This document shows, piece after piece, positions 43,888 to 53,603 of a stretch of DNA of 64,000 nucleotides. The DNA is taken from NCBI RefSeq assembly GCF_900639985.1, contig NZ_CAAAIM010000002.1, forward strand, positions 186,001 through 250,000. The letters run 5' to 3'. Source of the stretch: Legionella rowbothamii. GTDB lineage: Bacteria > Pseudomonadota > Gammaproteobacteria > Legionellales > Legionellaceae. The translations under genes and the position numbers were made by a program. Below the pieces are notes generated by a model, which was not told the DNA's origin, ran no database searches, and saw only the letters and a program-made list of their open reading frames with translations. Within the stretch, counting starts at the first letter, position 1; every line of letters begins with the position of its first letter.

Positions 43888-46064
43888 AAACGGTTTATCA
43901 GGTTTGTATTCCTCATACCAGCCGTGATTTTTTTGATTATGAAGCCGAGGCAGGACTTAGTCCATGTATTGGCGGGCGGGTATGGGTGCCTTTTCGCAAG
44001 CAGACACGCTTGGGTATTGTGGTAGGCAAACTTGAACAAACAGAAGTAACGACGCAACTCAAAAGCATTAGTGAAGTAATCGATAGTGAGCCGTTAATCC
44101 ACGATGATTTATTGGCTTTATGTACCTGGATAGGAACTTATTACCAATCCGCCTTATCGGAAGTGTTGCCTTTAGCCTTACCTAAAAAATATCGTCTAGG
44201 GCAGGCCTGCCAATTACCTCAAGGTGATTTTTACCAGTTGGCATTGCCCACTGATGAGGTAAAAAAAATAGTGCCAGCACGAGCGCGTAAGCAATTAGAG
44301 TTAGTCGAATTTTTGGCAACCCAAACGCAGCCAGTAAGTAAGCAATTGTTGGTGCAACAGGGTTTTACTTCCACCCAGCTACTTAACTTATTAGCTGCAG
44401 GAGTGGTGACTTTATCGCAACAGGTTATTTTGCCTGCCCCGGCAAGTACGACACCATCTCATCCTTTACCATTGAATCCTGAGCAGGCCATTGCCGTTGC
44501 CGCCATAAGTGAACAGTTACACCAGTATCAATGTTTTTTATTACAGGGAGTGACTGGCAGTGGTAAGACGGAAGTGTATTTACAGGTAATTGCCCAGGTT
44601 CTTGCGCTTGGGAAACAAGTTTTAGTATTAGTACCTGAAATTGGCTTAACCCCGCAGTTACTTGCTCGCTTTACCGCACGTTTTAACGAGCCTATTTCAG
44701 TAATTCATTCCAATTTAAATGAATCCGAACGGCAAGTAGCATGGCAATTAGCTAAAGAAAATAAAGTGCAGATGGTTATTGGTACGCGTGCAGCTATTTT
44801 TACTCCCATGCCTAATTTAGGTTTAATTGTCATTGATGAAGAGCATGATGCGTCATTAAAACAAATGGAAGGTGTACGTTATTCGGCGCGTGATACCGCA
44901 CTAATGCGTGCACATCTGGCCAATATCCCGATTATTTTAGGCTCTGCAACCCCGAGTTTGGAAAGTTTATACAACTGCAAACAGAATAAATATCAACGTT
45001 TACGTTTGACTCACAAGGCTTTGTCTACCACGCCATTGCATTATCAGCTGATTGACTTGCGGGCACAAACGTTACAGCATGGTTTAGCTACTCCGACGCT
45101 GCATGTGATTAAAGAGCATTTACAAAAGCAAAATCAGGTTTTAGTGTTTATCAATCGCCGGGGTTTTGCTCCTGTTTTATTATGCCATCAATGCGGGTGG
45201 ATGGCGGATTGTCGTGCCTGTGATAGCCATTTAACTTTGCATAAGCAGGTTGGGCAAATGATTTGCCATCATTGTGGGCTGACTCAACGCACCCCAGACC
45301 ATTGCCGCAGTTGTCAAAGTAATGAGTTGATTCCTGTGGGGGCGGGGACACAAAGAGTGCATGAATTTTTAAGCGCCCATTTTCCAGATACACAAGTCGT
45401 ACGTATCGACCGTGATGCGGTGCGTAAAAAGCACGCTTTAGATGACCATTTGGACATGATCCAACGGGGTGAGGCGCAGCTTATTGTCGGCACGCAAATG
45501 CTAGCAAAGGGACATCATTTTCCACGCCTTTCTTTGGTGGTGGTACTGGATGCTGATTCGGGATTATATAATCAGGATTTTCGCGCCTTAGAGCAATTAG
45601 GCCAGCTACTTACTCAGGTGTCTGGGCGAGCTGGGCGGGCCGAGCAGGCTGGGCAGGTAATTATCCAGACGCATTTACCGGATCATCCTTTATTGAATGT
45701 GTTGATTCAGCAAGGCTATGAGCCCTTTGCCGATGCCTTACTTACTACCCGCCAGCAAGCGCAGCTACCTCCTTATCATTATCTTGCTGTGATTCGCGCT
45801 CAAGGGAAAATTTCAAACAGTGTATTAAACTTTTTGCGCGCGATGAAGGAGCAAATGCTCAAGCACCCTTTGACCATCATGGGTCCAGCGCCTGCGCCTT
45901 TACCGCGCAAAGCAAATCAATACCGTATGCAATTATTAATTAAGTCACCGTCTCGAAAAGTATTAAAGAGCTCTTTGACACAATTGCGAGAGTGGTTAAC
46001 AATGAATAGATTAACTAATGGCATTCGCTGGAATGTGGATGTTGATCCTGTGGACTTATCATGA
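43884..46064 (+). CDS. priA: Primosomal replication restart helicase PriA
   Basis: A 726-residue superfamily 2 DNA helicase that restarts stalled forks. The Walker A GVTGSGKTEVY and Walker B VIDEEHDAS are clear, the zinc-binding insert has eight Cys (starting CHQCGWMADCRACD), and the C-terminal helicase domain carries SGRAGRAEQAGQVIIQT. The ATG at 43884 overlaps the previous stop (ATGA); an upstream ATG at 43869 is possible. The stop overlaps the thioesterase start by four bases. Confidence 0.96.
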   Translation: MKTVYQVCIPHTSRDFFDYEAEAGLSPCIGGRVWVPFRKQTRLGIVVGKLEQTEVTTQLKSISEVIDSEPLIHDDLLALCTWIGTYYQSALSEVLPLALPKKYRLGQACQLPQGDFYQLALPTDEVKKIVPARARKQLELVEFLATQTQPVSKQLLVQQGFTSTQLLNLLAAGVVTLSQQVILPAPASTTPSHPLPLNPEQAIAVAAISEQLHQYQCFLLQGVTGSGKTEVYLQVIAQVLALGKQVLVLVPEIGLTPQLLARFTARFNEPISVIHSNLNESERQVAWQLAKENKVQMVIGTRAAIFTPMPNLGLIVIDEEHDASLKQMEGVRYSARDTALMRAHLANIPIILGSATPSLESLYNCKQNKYQRLRLTHKALSTTPLHYQLIDLRAQTLQHGLATPTLHVIKEHLQKQNQVLVFINRRGFAPVLLCHQCGWMADCRACDSHLTLHKQVGQMICHHCGLTQRTPDHCRSCQSNELIPVGAGTQRVHEFLSAHFPDTQVVRIDRDAVRKKHALDDHLDMIQRGEAQLIVGTQMLAKGHHFPRLSLVVVLDADSGLYNQDFRALEQLGQLLTQVSGRAGRAEQAGQVIIQTHLPDHPLLNVLIQQGYEPFADALLTTRQQAQLPPYHYLAVIRAQGKISNSVLNFLRAMKEQMLKHPLTIMGPAPAPLPRKANQYRMQLLIKSPSRKVLKSSLTQLREWLTMNRLTNGIRWNVDVDPVDLS

Positions 46065-46465
46065 CTGAAAATAAAATTACCGTACACGAAAAAACCTTCT
46101 CCATTGCTTGGGGTGATATGGATGCTTTAGGGCATGTAAATAATGCACGCTATTTTGACTATTTTCAGGAAGCTCGTATTGAGTGGCTGCGCGAGCTTAA
46201 TATTAAAATGACGGAACAAATGGGGCCGGTGGTTATTCATGTTGCTTGTACGTATCTAAAACCTGTAGTGTATCCTGCGACCGTAACTTTACGCTCCAGG
46301 GTCTATAATATGGGTAATTCCAGCATGATGATGGATCATGATTTGTATCAGGATGAGGTCTTAATGGCCCAGGGTAGCTGTAAGGTCGTTTGGGTTGATT
46401 ATACTAAAAATAAATCCGTGCCATTACCGGATAGTATTCGTGCTTCTTTTGAGAAAGGCAAATAA
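46061..46465 (+). CDS. Hot-dog fold acyl-CoA thioesterase
   Basis: A 134-residue YbgC/4-hydroxybenzoyl-CoA thioesterase-like protein. The signature WGDMDALGHVNNARYFDYFQ carries the catalytic Asp. It hydrolyses acyl-CoA or acyl carrier thioesters; the natural substrate is unknown. Coupled to priA by ATGA overlap. A hairpin lies downstream between it and the convergent DUF1993 gene. Confidence 0.88.
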   Translation: MTENKITVHEKTFSIAWGDMDALGHVNNARYFDYFQEARIEWLRELNIKMTEQMGPVVIHVACTYLKPVVYPATVTLRSRVYNMGNSSMMMDHDLYQDEVLMAQGSCKVVWVDYTKNKSVPLPDSIRASFEKGK

Positions 46466-46491
46466 CCACATTTACGCATATTTTGATGGAG

Positions 46492-46516
46492 ACTGGGCTG
46501 TGCTGCAAAGCCCAGT
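46492..46516. terminator. Hairpin between convergent genes
   Basis: ACTGGGCT and AGCCCAGT are perfect complements around a 9-base loop, located 26 bases after the thioesterase stop and 22 bases from the DUF1993 stop. A short stem without a U-run; it may work in both directions. Confidence 0.5.
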
Positions 46517-46538
46517 ATTCCGTGGGTGGAATGGAACG

Positions 46539-47048
46539 CTAATTTGAGTATCCTAAATAATCCATTTTTCCAATATTCATCCCATAATGGCGCAATATAT
46601 TGTGTGTGGTGGTGAGATGAAAAAATAGATTCGGAAGCAACATAGACAATAGGTAAGTACGAGCACTGAGGGATATACTATCCTGGCGCACTTTAATTTC
46701 AATCAGGCGATTGTCATCGCCATTAACTAGTTCTGGCTTAATATCTTGCAAAAAAACACCCGTTTTCGTAAGGCGTTCTTTTAATTCGTCAAAAGTTGAT
46801 TCGATATCTGGAAAACGTGGAGTGGGTATTCCGGCTAGCTTGGCAACCCCACCTTTACAATTATCACTAAAGCGTTGAATTTGTCCTGATAAGGGGAGCA
46901 TGTCCGGTGCAAGACGGGCATTAATTAATACGGACGGGTCAATATTCTTTTCAATCGCGTAAGCTGCTGCTTTATCCATATATTCAGAAAGAATACCTAA
47001 ATTGCGTAGCATCACAGGGATAGTTATATCATACATTGAAAACGACAT
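46539..47048 (-). CDS. DUF1993 family protein
   Basis: About 169 residues of the DUF1993 family, an uncharacterised all-helical group related in fold to DinB. Visible conserved parts are MSFSMYDITIPVMLRNLGIL and the C-terminal LLPNLFFHLTTTHNILRHYG with a His that may bind metal. The ATG at 47048 is chosen because GGAG lies six bases upstream; a longer frame to 47084 lacks a ribosome site. Confidence 0.85.
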   Translation of the reverse strand: MSFSMYDITIPVMLRNLGILSEYMDKAAAYAIEKNIDPSVLINARLAPDMLPLSGQIQRFSDNCKGGVAKLAGIPTPRFPDIESTFDELKERLTKTGVFLQDIKPELVNGDDNRLIEIKVRQDSISLSARTYLLSMLLPNLFFHLTTTHNILRHYGMNIGKMDYLGYSN

Positions 47049-47239
47049 GTTCAGTTCAACTCCATTGCTATATTTGTGATTCATCTTATTAGAGCTGGCT
47101 TAGGTTGTAAAGTTAACCCAGGTTCATCCCTATAAATGTTTATCTTCGTTATCTAGCAACTTGACAAATTATTTGCTTTGCTCAAACTTTAATAATCCGG
47201 CTTAATAAATAAGCAATCCTCTGACGAAAGGATGTGTCT

Positions 47240-48280
47240 ATGAAAGCATTAATTTATCAAGGACCTGGGAAGATAACTGTAGAAGAGCGACATAAACCTG
47301 TAATTAAAAAACCTTCAGATGCCGTGGTAAAAATCAAAAAAACTACGATTTGTGGAACAGATCTGCATATTTTAAAGGGTGATGTTGCTACATGTACAGC
47401 AGGTCGTATTTTGGGGCATGAGGGAATTGGAATTGTGGATAGTGTTGGCTCGGGGGTAACCGAAATGTCTCCTGGAGATAAAGTAATTATTTCATGCATT
47501 ACTTCTTGCAGTAAGTGTGAGCCTTGTCGTAAAGGGATGTATTCTCATTGTATTTATGGGGGATGGATTCTTGGAAATAGGATCGATGGCACGCAGGCTG
47601 AGTACGTTCTTATTCCGCAAGCAGATACAAGCTTATATAAAATTCCTGGTGGAGTTAATGATGAGGCCCTCGTTTTGCTTAGTGATATTTTACCTACTGG
47701 GTTTGAGTGCGGCGTATTAAATGGCAAAGTACAGCCAGGAAATTCAATAGCTATAGTTGGCGCCGGTCCAATTGGCTTAGCTACATTACTTACCGCACAA
47801 TTTTACTCACCTGCTGAAATTATCGTTATCGACGTAGATGAGCATCGTTTAGAGATGGCGAAGCGCTTAGGCGCGACACAGATTGTAAATAATCAGGATG
47901 GCAAGGCCGCGAATAAAGTTATGGATATGACCCATGGACGTGGAGTAGATACGGCTATAGAGGCGGTTGGTATTCCCTCTACCTTTGTTCTTACGGAAGA
48001 TATTGTTGCTGCGGGTGGCACTATTGCTAATATAGGAGTACACGGAACTAAAGCGGATCTTCATTTAGAACGTTTATGGTCACAAAATATTACCATTACT
48101 ACGCGGCTAGTCGATACGGTGTCTACGTCAATGTTATTAAAAACGGTATGCGCTCATAAAATTGATCCGCAATTGTTAATCAGCCATCATTTTAAGTTTG
48201 AAAATATTCTTGATGCTTATGATACTTTTGAGCAAGCAGCAAAAACAAATGCATTAAAGGTTATTATTGATGTTGCATAG
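47240..48280 (+). CDS. Zinc-dependent alcohol dehydrogenase
   Basis: A medium-chain dehydrogenase of 346 residues. The catalytic zinc ligands lie in TICGTDLHI and GRILGHEGIG, the structural zinc is held by the four Cys of CSKCEPCRKGMYSHC, and the NAD-binding motif is GAGPIGLATL. It probably interconverts short alcohols or secondary alcohols with aldehydes or ketones. The ATG at 47240 is chosen, with AAGG upstream; an in-frame GTG at 47234 is a possible alternative. A GGDEF remnant and a nitroreductase follow. Confidence 0.9.
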   Translation: MKALIYQGPGKITVEERHKPVIKKPSDAVVKIKKTTICGTDLHILKGDVATCTAGRILGHEGIGIVDSVGSGVTEMSPGDKVIISCITSCSKCEPCRKGMYSHCIYGGWILGNRIDGTQAEYVLIPQADTSLYKIPGGVNDEALVLLSDILPTGFECGVLNGKVQPGNSIAIVGAGPIGLATLLTAQFYSPAEIIVIDVDEHRLEMAKRLGATQIVNNQDGKAANKVMDMTHGRGVDTAIEAVGIPSTFVLTEDIVAAGGTIANIGVHGTKADLHLERLWSQNITITTRLVDTVSTSMLLKTVCAHKIDPQLLISHHFKFENILDAYDTFEQAAKTNALKVIIDVA

Positions 48281-48707
48281 ATAAGCGTATTTCATTATTT
48301 GGGTTAGCATGGTGAACTTAGGTATTGTGTTGCAATTAAACACAATATAACAACACGTAAAAATGGAGGAAGCGCAAGCCCAACTCGCCGCACTCGTAGA
48401 GTTTCTGATGAGGTCACTATAGGCAAAGACTTAGAGGTATTAAAGTAATCAAAAGATAGTCGAGTCGTTCTCAAAAGAATTTTTAATTGAAAACAAGGCT
48501 TATCGAATTACATTGAGTATAGGGGGCTCTATATCCCAAAGATGGTAATACATCACTCATTGAGAAAGCAGATAGGGTAATGTACTATGTAAAAAAGCAG
48601 GAGGAAAATAATTTTAAATTTGTTGCCGAGACTATTCCTAAATTAACACGTTAAACATTGTTCTCTTGTCGATATGCTATAATCTAGAAAAAGCCAAGGA
48701 GCCGATT
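48281..48707. other. Gap with decayed coding sequence
   Basis: Beside the GGDEF remnant at 48471-48654, the stretch 48335-48449 is open in one frame and reads protein-like (SASPTRRTRRVSDEVTIGKD, ending LEVLK and a stop), without a start codon. It may be a second remnant. No RNA gene seen. Confidence 0.35.
48471..48654 (+). pseudogene. C-terminal remnant of a GGDEF (diguanylate cyclase) domain
   Basis: About 60 codons read SKEFLIENKAYRITLSIGGS, shift one frame near 48535, and go on as KDGNTSLIEKADRVMYYVKK, then NNFKFVA and TR at the stop. The ITLSIGG strand, the EKADRVMYYVKK helix and the NNFKF end are the usual closing part of GGDEF domains. The GGDEF active site itself is upstream and absent. 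It has at least one frameshift and no start. Confidence 0.65.
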
Positions 48708-49301
48708 ATGGAAAAGGCGGAATCATTAAAGTGTAGTAAAATTGATGTTATAGATGCTATATATAATCGTAGAGCTGTGCGTAATTATTTACCTCAGCAA
48801 GTCGATGCAGAAATTATTAATCAGCTCTTAGATGCAGCAATTCATGCTCCTTCCGCACTTCATGAAGAATCTAGAGCATTTGTGGTTGTTCAAGATAAAT
48901 CCTTATTAGATCGTATCTCAGATAGTGCGAAGTTGCTAACAACCACAAAGGAATATAAAAACCTACAGGAAGAACACATTTTGCAAGTCGTGCAACAAAA
49001 AGAGTTCAATGTTTTCTACAATGCCCCAACTTTAATCGCCATCTGCAGTACGTTTAAGGGCGAGTTTGTTAGTGCGGATTGTTGGTTGGCTGCTGAGAAT
49101 CTAATGCTTTCAGCTCTTACTTTTGGTCTTGGTTCCTGTGTCATCGGGTTTTCACTCCCTGCATTAAATTTACCTGAATGGAAAGAAGAGTTAGGAGTTC
49201 CTAAAGAAATGACCGTTGTGGCGCCGATTATTCTCGGCTGGCCTGCAACTGCTACATTGGCCACTTTGCATAAATCACCTGTAATCTTAAAGTGGGCATA
49301 A
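48708..49301 (+). CDS. Nitroreductase family protein
   Basis: A 197-residue FMN-dependent nitroreductase. The N-terminal IYNRRAVRNY binds FMN phosphate, and a later AENLMLSALTFGLGSCVIGF is the family's second signature. Such enzymes reduce nitro compounds, quinones or flavins; the substrate is unknown. The ATG at 48708 follows AAGGAG by seven bases and is preferred to an upstream in-frame start at 48666. The gene lies near the alcohol dehydrogenase and ahead of the opposite-strand nucleotide-salvage operon. Confidence 0.88.
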   Translation: MEKAESLKCSKIDVIDAIYNRRAVRNYLPQQVDAEIINQLLDAAIHAPSALHEESRAFVVVQDKSLLDRISDSAKLLTTTKEYKNLQEEHILQVVQQKEFNVFYNAPTLIAICSTFKGEFVSADCWLAAENLMLSALTFGLGSCVIGFSLPALNLPEWKEELGVPKEMTVVAPIILGWPATATLATLHKSPVILKWA

Positions 49302-49478
49302 AGCCTGCTTTTGAGATTAGGCCATCCTTCGACCCTTTACCAATTATAGGGAAAATATTATGAAATAGAAGTTTTCTGAATGCAAGGATGCCGCTTCGGA
49401 ATTGAGCGTATCGCTTTAACGTATCATGTTATCCTGGTGCCTAGAAAACCGGTGATATGATGAAGGAAGAGGGGGTAT

Positions 49479-50366
49479 CTAACCTAATGAGACAACTCCT
49501 TGGGCAAGAAGATCGGAAATATCGATTTCATTGCTTTTATGAATAATAGTATTACATGAAATAATTTGCGCAGCTCCAGCACTAAAAAGCCTATGTTCTG
49601 TTTTTTGATCAAACAAAGCATGTACCCCAATACATATAGCTTCTTTAAATCCTAAGAATTGCACCTGTTTAAGTACCGCAAGCATGCTTACTCCCGTAGA
49701 AATCACATCATCGACTAATACCGGGGTTTGTCCTAAATTTTTGATTTCTGGTAGAGTTATAATTACTTTTCGATCTCCCAGGCGTTGTTTTTCTCCTATG
49801 ATAAATGGTAGGTTTTGCTCGTCAGCTATTGCCGATACCCACAGCCTACTTTCTGCATCCGGCCCTATCAGGAGTGGCTGTTTTATATGATTTGCAACCC
49901 ATTGCGAAATTTTTCTTGTTGCATGTACGGTTAATACTTTAGATAGCGTATAAATTTCTGATAGCTCATGAATACGATGTAAATGCGGCTCCATGGTTAT
50001 CATATAATCAAAATAATTCGATATTAATTGCGCAAAAAGGACGGCACTAATCGCTTCTCCCGTATGAAATTGTTTATCTTGCCTCATATAAGGAAGATAA
50101 GGACATATCAGACATAATTTTTTAGTTCCTAATTCTTTAAGCGTGCGTGCCATAAAAATTAAAGGTAATATTTTGGCGTTTGGATGATTAAGGGTGCAAA
50201 TCAAAATTGCGGTTTTATTTTTTACTTCCGAATGAATACGGATATAGGATTCTCCATCTGGAAAGGAACGAATTTCAGCTTCTCCTTGCTCGATCTTAAG
50301 TTTTTGCGCAAGTGATTGCGTCAGCTCTTGGTTTCCTGGCAATGAAAAAATAATTTTCCTTTCCAT
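49479..50366 (-). CDS. Ribose-phosphate pyrophosphokinase (PRPP synthetase) family
   Basis: A 295-residue protein with the PRPP-synthetase fold. The PRPP-binding motif VDDVISTGVSMLAVL is at about residue 218; QDKQF and GPDAESRLWVSAIA match the catalytic face. It is shorter than housekeeping Prs (about 315) and is probably a second copy acting in a salvage route with the AMP phosphorylase 12 bases upstream. Whether it makes PRPP or works in reverse on ribose phosphates cannot be told. Confidence 0.83.
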   Translation of the reverse strand: MERKIIFSLPGNQELTQSLAQKLKIEQGEAEIRSFPDGESYIRIHSEVKNKTAILICTLNHPNAKILPLIFMARTLKELGTKKLCLICPYLPYMRQDKQFHTGEAISAVLFAQLISNYFDYMITMEPHLHRIHELSEIYTLSKVLTVHATRKISQWVANHIKQPLLIGPDAESRLWVSAIADEQNLPFIIGEKQRLGDRKVIITLPEIKNLGQTPVLVDDVISTGVSMLAVLKQVQFLGFKEAICIGVHALFDQKTEHRLFSAGAAQIISCNTIIHKSNEIDISDLLAQGVVSLG

Positions 50367-50378
50367 ATTCCTCGCCTT

Positions 50379-51884
50379 TTAGTTAGGTTCAATTTTAATG
50401 ATATTGGGCATAGATAAGGCATATGTGCAGGAATAATCCAATTCTCCTTGAGATTCGGCATGAATCGTATATAAGGGCTGTCCTTTTATAACTCGGGTAC
50501 CTAATTTAGCAAAAAACTCAATGCCTGCAGCAGGATCATGGGGCGCACCTGCTAATTTAGCGACTTTAGCCAGATTTCGATTATCAATTTCAGTGACTAT
50601 TCCATTGCCTGAAGCAAGGATTTCTCGGGTTAATGACGCTGTTTTGGGCTCTTTGAATCCCCCTTGAGCGTTACAAATGGCTAAAAATTTTTTTAAGGCT
50701 ACACCGCTTTCCAGTATTTGTTTTGCCAAATAGCTACCTTGACCTGCTGGAGCTTTTCCACCAAATTCTAATAAAATTCCAGCTAACTCAATAGCCTTAT
50801 TTTTTAGATCGATTGGTGCTTGGTGTTCATTATGTAAAACAGCCAATATATCTTTTGCCTCCAGGGCTGGGCCGATTCCTATTCCTAAAGGTTGAGTTCC
50901 AGTTGTTTTTAAGGCTTGTACATGAATGCCCAGTGCTTTGCCCACTAAAAAGAAATAATTCTGATACTCAGCGAATTCCCCATCAGAACGGATTTTTGCT
51001 GTAGGGCCTACAGGTAAATCAATTAACACATGAGTGGCGCCCACGGCAATTTTCTTAGAAAGCACGGATGCAATCATTTGTCCCAGGGGATCCAAATCTA
51101 AAACACGCTCGACGCGAATCAATATATCATCGGCGGGACTTAAGCCTAGAGCCCCTCCCCAAGCCATACATCCCCCCTCAGCTTCAACTACATGTTGTAT
51201 TTTATCCACAGTGAGGTCTACGGTAGTCATTGTTTCTACGGTATCGACGGTACCTGCAGGTGAAGTAATTGCTCGTGACGAGGTTTTCGGGATGATCAGT
51301 CCTGCTGCTGCAACAATAGGCACCACAATAGGAGTTGTTCTATTGCCGGGGATTCCTCCCACACTATGCTTATCAAGTATCATAGCATGAGGCCAATATA
51401 TTCGCTCACCAGTGTCAACCATTGCTTGAGTTATGTACGTAATTTCTTCTATGCTTAAATTATTGCTGCAGGCAGTGATAAAACTTGATAAGTGGATGTT
51501 GGAATATTTGCCAGCAACAATATCACTAATGATTTCATAAAACTCTGCTGCATTTAATGTATTTCCATGAATTTTTGCTCTCACATGGCTTATGGAGGTT
51601 ACAGGGGGTAAATGTATTATATTGATTAAATCCCCTATTTGAGCACCAAGGCGTTGCCAGGCACTTTCTGACAAGCTGGCCTCATTTTCTTTAAGGATGT
51701 TTGAGTGAACGATATTCAATGTAGCTACAATGGATTGATTATTTAACGTAACAACCACTTGGGATAGAGATTCAAAGCCTTCTGATTTGCAAATAAAGCA
51801 GTCGGAGCGCATATAAATAATAAATTCTTGTAAGGTATCAATACCTAATTTGACTAACTTTAATTGATTAAATTTGGTACTCAT
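50379..51884 (-). CDS. AMP/thymidine phosphorylase (archaeal-type DeoA family)
   Basis: A 501-residue phosphorylase. The signature LDKHSVGGIPGNRTTPIVVP and SSRAITSPAGTVDTVE are clear. The extra N-terminal domain of about 90 residues is that of the archaeal AMP-phosphorylase subgroup, which converts AMP, CMP or UMP and phosphate to base and ribose-1,5-bisphosphate. In archaea it feeds type III RuBisCO; no RuBisCO or isomerase is present here. It lies between a PRPP-synthetase-like gene and a beta-CASP nuclease, so it may act on nucleotides from RNA decay. Confidence 0.85.
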   Translation of the reverse strand: MSTKFNQLKLVKLGIDTLQEFIIYMRSDCFICKSEGFESLSQVVVTLNNQSIVATLNIVHSNILKENEASLSESAWQRLGAQIGDLINIIHLPPVTSISHVRAKIHGNTLNAAEFYEIISDIVAGKYSNIHLSSFITACSNNLSIEEITYITQAMVDTGERIYWPHAMILDKHSVGGIPGNRTTPIVVPIVAAAGLIIPKTSSRAITSPAGTVDTVETMTTVDLTVDKIQHVVEAEGGCMAWGGALGLSPADDILIRVERVLDLDPLGQMIASVLSKKIAVGATHVLIDLPVGPTAKIRSDGEFAEYQNYFFLVGKALGIHVQALKTTGTQPLGIGIGPALEAKDILAVLHNEHQAPIDLKNKAIELAGILLEFGGKAPAGQGSYLAKQILESGVALKKFLAICNAQGGFKEPKTASLTREILASGNGIVTEIDNRNLAKVAKLAGAPHDPAAGIEFFAKLGTRVIKGQPLYTIHAESQGELDYSCTYALSMPNIIKIEPN

Positions 51885-51897
51885 TCATTAGTACTCG

Positions 51898-53253
51898 CTA
51901 TAGCATGTGCTGATCCAAATAATCTGGAATCACACAGTTCCAGTGAAACTTGTGCTCAATTTTTTCTTTTAGTGCTTGAGCGGCTCCTTTTTCTCCATGA
52001 GTAATAAAAATTGTTTTGGGTGCATTAGGCAGGCGAGATAACCAATCGAGCATTTCTACATAATCTACATGAGCGGATAGATTTCCCATCTGCGCTACTT
52101 CCGCTTGAATGGGAACTAATTGCCCAAACATTTTAACTTCCTTTTCTCCACGAATAATTCGATCACCCCGAGTACCACCTGCTTGGAATCCGGTGAATAA
52201 AATTGTATTTTTGTAATTAGGAGCAAAAGTGCGAATATGATGAACCACTCGTCCTCCGGTTGCCATGCCACTAGCAGAGATTAAAATCATGGGCATTTTT
52301 TTTGTGGCAATTGCTATTGATTCATCTACAGTACGGATGTATTGAGCTACATTACATACAGCAGCACATTGTGCAGGAGTTAAGCGATTTTCTAGCGCAT
52401 GCCGTGAAAAAATTTCGGTGGCATTTGTCGCCATGGGGCTATCCACAAAAATAGGAAGATCTGGAATTTTATTTTTTGCTTTTAATTGTTGAATATAATA
52501 AAGCAGCATTTGAGTGCGACCGACTGCAAACGCAGGAATTAAGACCATCCCTCCTCGTTTCACCGTACGGTTTATTATCTCACCCAGTTGTATTTCAGGA
52601 TCCACCGTTTCATGTAAACGGTCCCCATAAGTGGATTCAATAACCAAATAATCCGCTTGGGGGGGAGGTTCAGGTGACTTCATAATCGGGTCATTAGGAC
52701 GCCCTAGGTCGCCTGAAAAAAGGATGGAGGTTTGTTGATCTTCTAATTTAATTGAAGATGCACCTAAAATATGACCGGCATAATAAAAAGTGGCATAAAG
52801 GTTTTTACCAAGCTCAACGCGCTCATTTAAATTTATGGTTTGAAAATAGCTTAATGCAAGTTCAGCATCTTCCTTGGTATAAAGAGGAATTGCAGGATGA
52901 TGTTTTGAATAGCCTTTTTTATTTGCATAATGGGCCTCTTCTTCTTGTAGATAGCCACTGTCTGGTAATAATATTTTGGATAATTCACAAGTAGCTTTGG
53001 TGCATATTATTTTCCCCCGAAAGCCATTTTTTACAATTAACGGAATATAACCACTATGATCAATGTGAGCATGCGTTAATAAAATATAATTAATTTCTGT
53101 TGGGTTGATGGGTATCGGTGACCAATTTCTTAAGCGTAATTCTTTGTAACCTTGGAAAAGACCGCAATCAACAAGTATTTTTATCTGGTTCATTTGGATT
53201 AAATATTTTGAACCAGTTACAGTTTGCGTTGCACCTAAGAATTGTATTTTCAT
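51898..53253 (-). CDS. Metallo-beta-lactamase/beta-CASP RNA nuclease
   Basis: A 451-residue member of the beta-CASP group related to CPSF73 and bacterial RNA-processing nucleases. The metal site HAHIDH is at residues 61-66, the beta-CASP region includes DSPMATNATEIFSRH, and ISASGMATGGRVVHH and a final FITHGE complete the motifs. It probably cleaves RNA or single-stranded DNA. First gene of an operon with the AMP phosphorylase (13 bases) and PRPP synthetase-like gene. This trio I recall from stress or low-oxygen loci of other proteobacteria. Confidence 0.87.
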   Translation of the reverse strand: MKIQFLGATQTVTGSKYLIQMNQIKILVDCGLFQGYKELRLRNWSPIPINPTEINYILLTHAHIDHSGYIPLIVKNGFRGKIICTKATCELSKILLPDSGYLQEEEAHYANKKGYSKHHPAIPLYTKEDAELALSYFQTINLNERVELGKNLYATFYYAGHILGASSIKLEDQQTSILFSGDLGRPNDPIMKSPEPPPQADYLVIESTYGDRLHETVDPEIQLGEIINRTVKRGGMVLIPAFAVGRTQMLLYYIQQLKAKNKIPDLPIFVDSPMATNATEIFSRHALENRLTPAQCAAVCNVAQYIRTVDESIAIATKKMPMILISASGMATGGRVVHHIRTFAPNYKNTILFTGFQAGGTRGDRIIRGEKEVKMFGQLVPIQAEVAQMGNLSAHVDYVEMLDWLSRLPNAPKTIFITHGEKGAAQALKEKIEHKFHWNCVIPDYLDQHML

Positions 53254-53603
53254 AGTCTATTATAGAATATTCGTTAATAAATTCAGTATAGCATCTACTT
53301 AAAAAACGACTGTCATTTCGACATTTCGTTGATGAAGAGCATTTGCTCCGAGGTTGTCGCTGATTAAATCAAGCATATATTGAAAGTGTAAATAAAAGGA
53401 GAGGGGAATGGCATGCGGGTCCCTTTCTATCCTAGATTCGCTTGTTGTCTGTGAGAGATGAGCTCGTAAAGTTCAACTTTGACTATTTATAAACATATTG
53501 AATTTACACTAATTATTTGTGCCTATATTTTTTCCTTTGTGCTTCTAATTGAGCGACACATAAAGTACACTCCGCGTTTTTAATTAACGCTATTGTTGAA
53601 TTT
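53254..53603. other. AT-rich gap upstream of the orphan pair
   Basis: No gene, RNA or palindrome is evident. The rightmost 100 bases are AT-rich and should contain the promoter of the gene at 53604. No PmrA- or CpxR-type box could be recognised with confidence. Confidence 0.4.
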
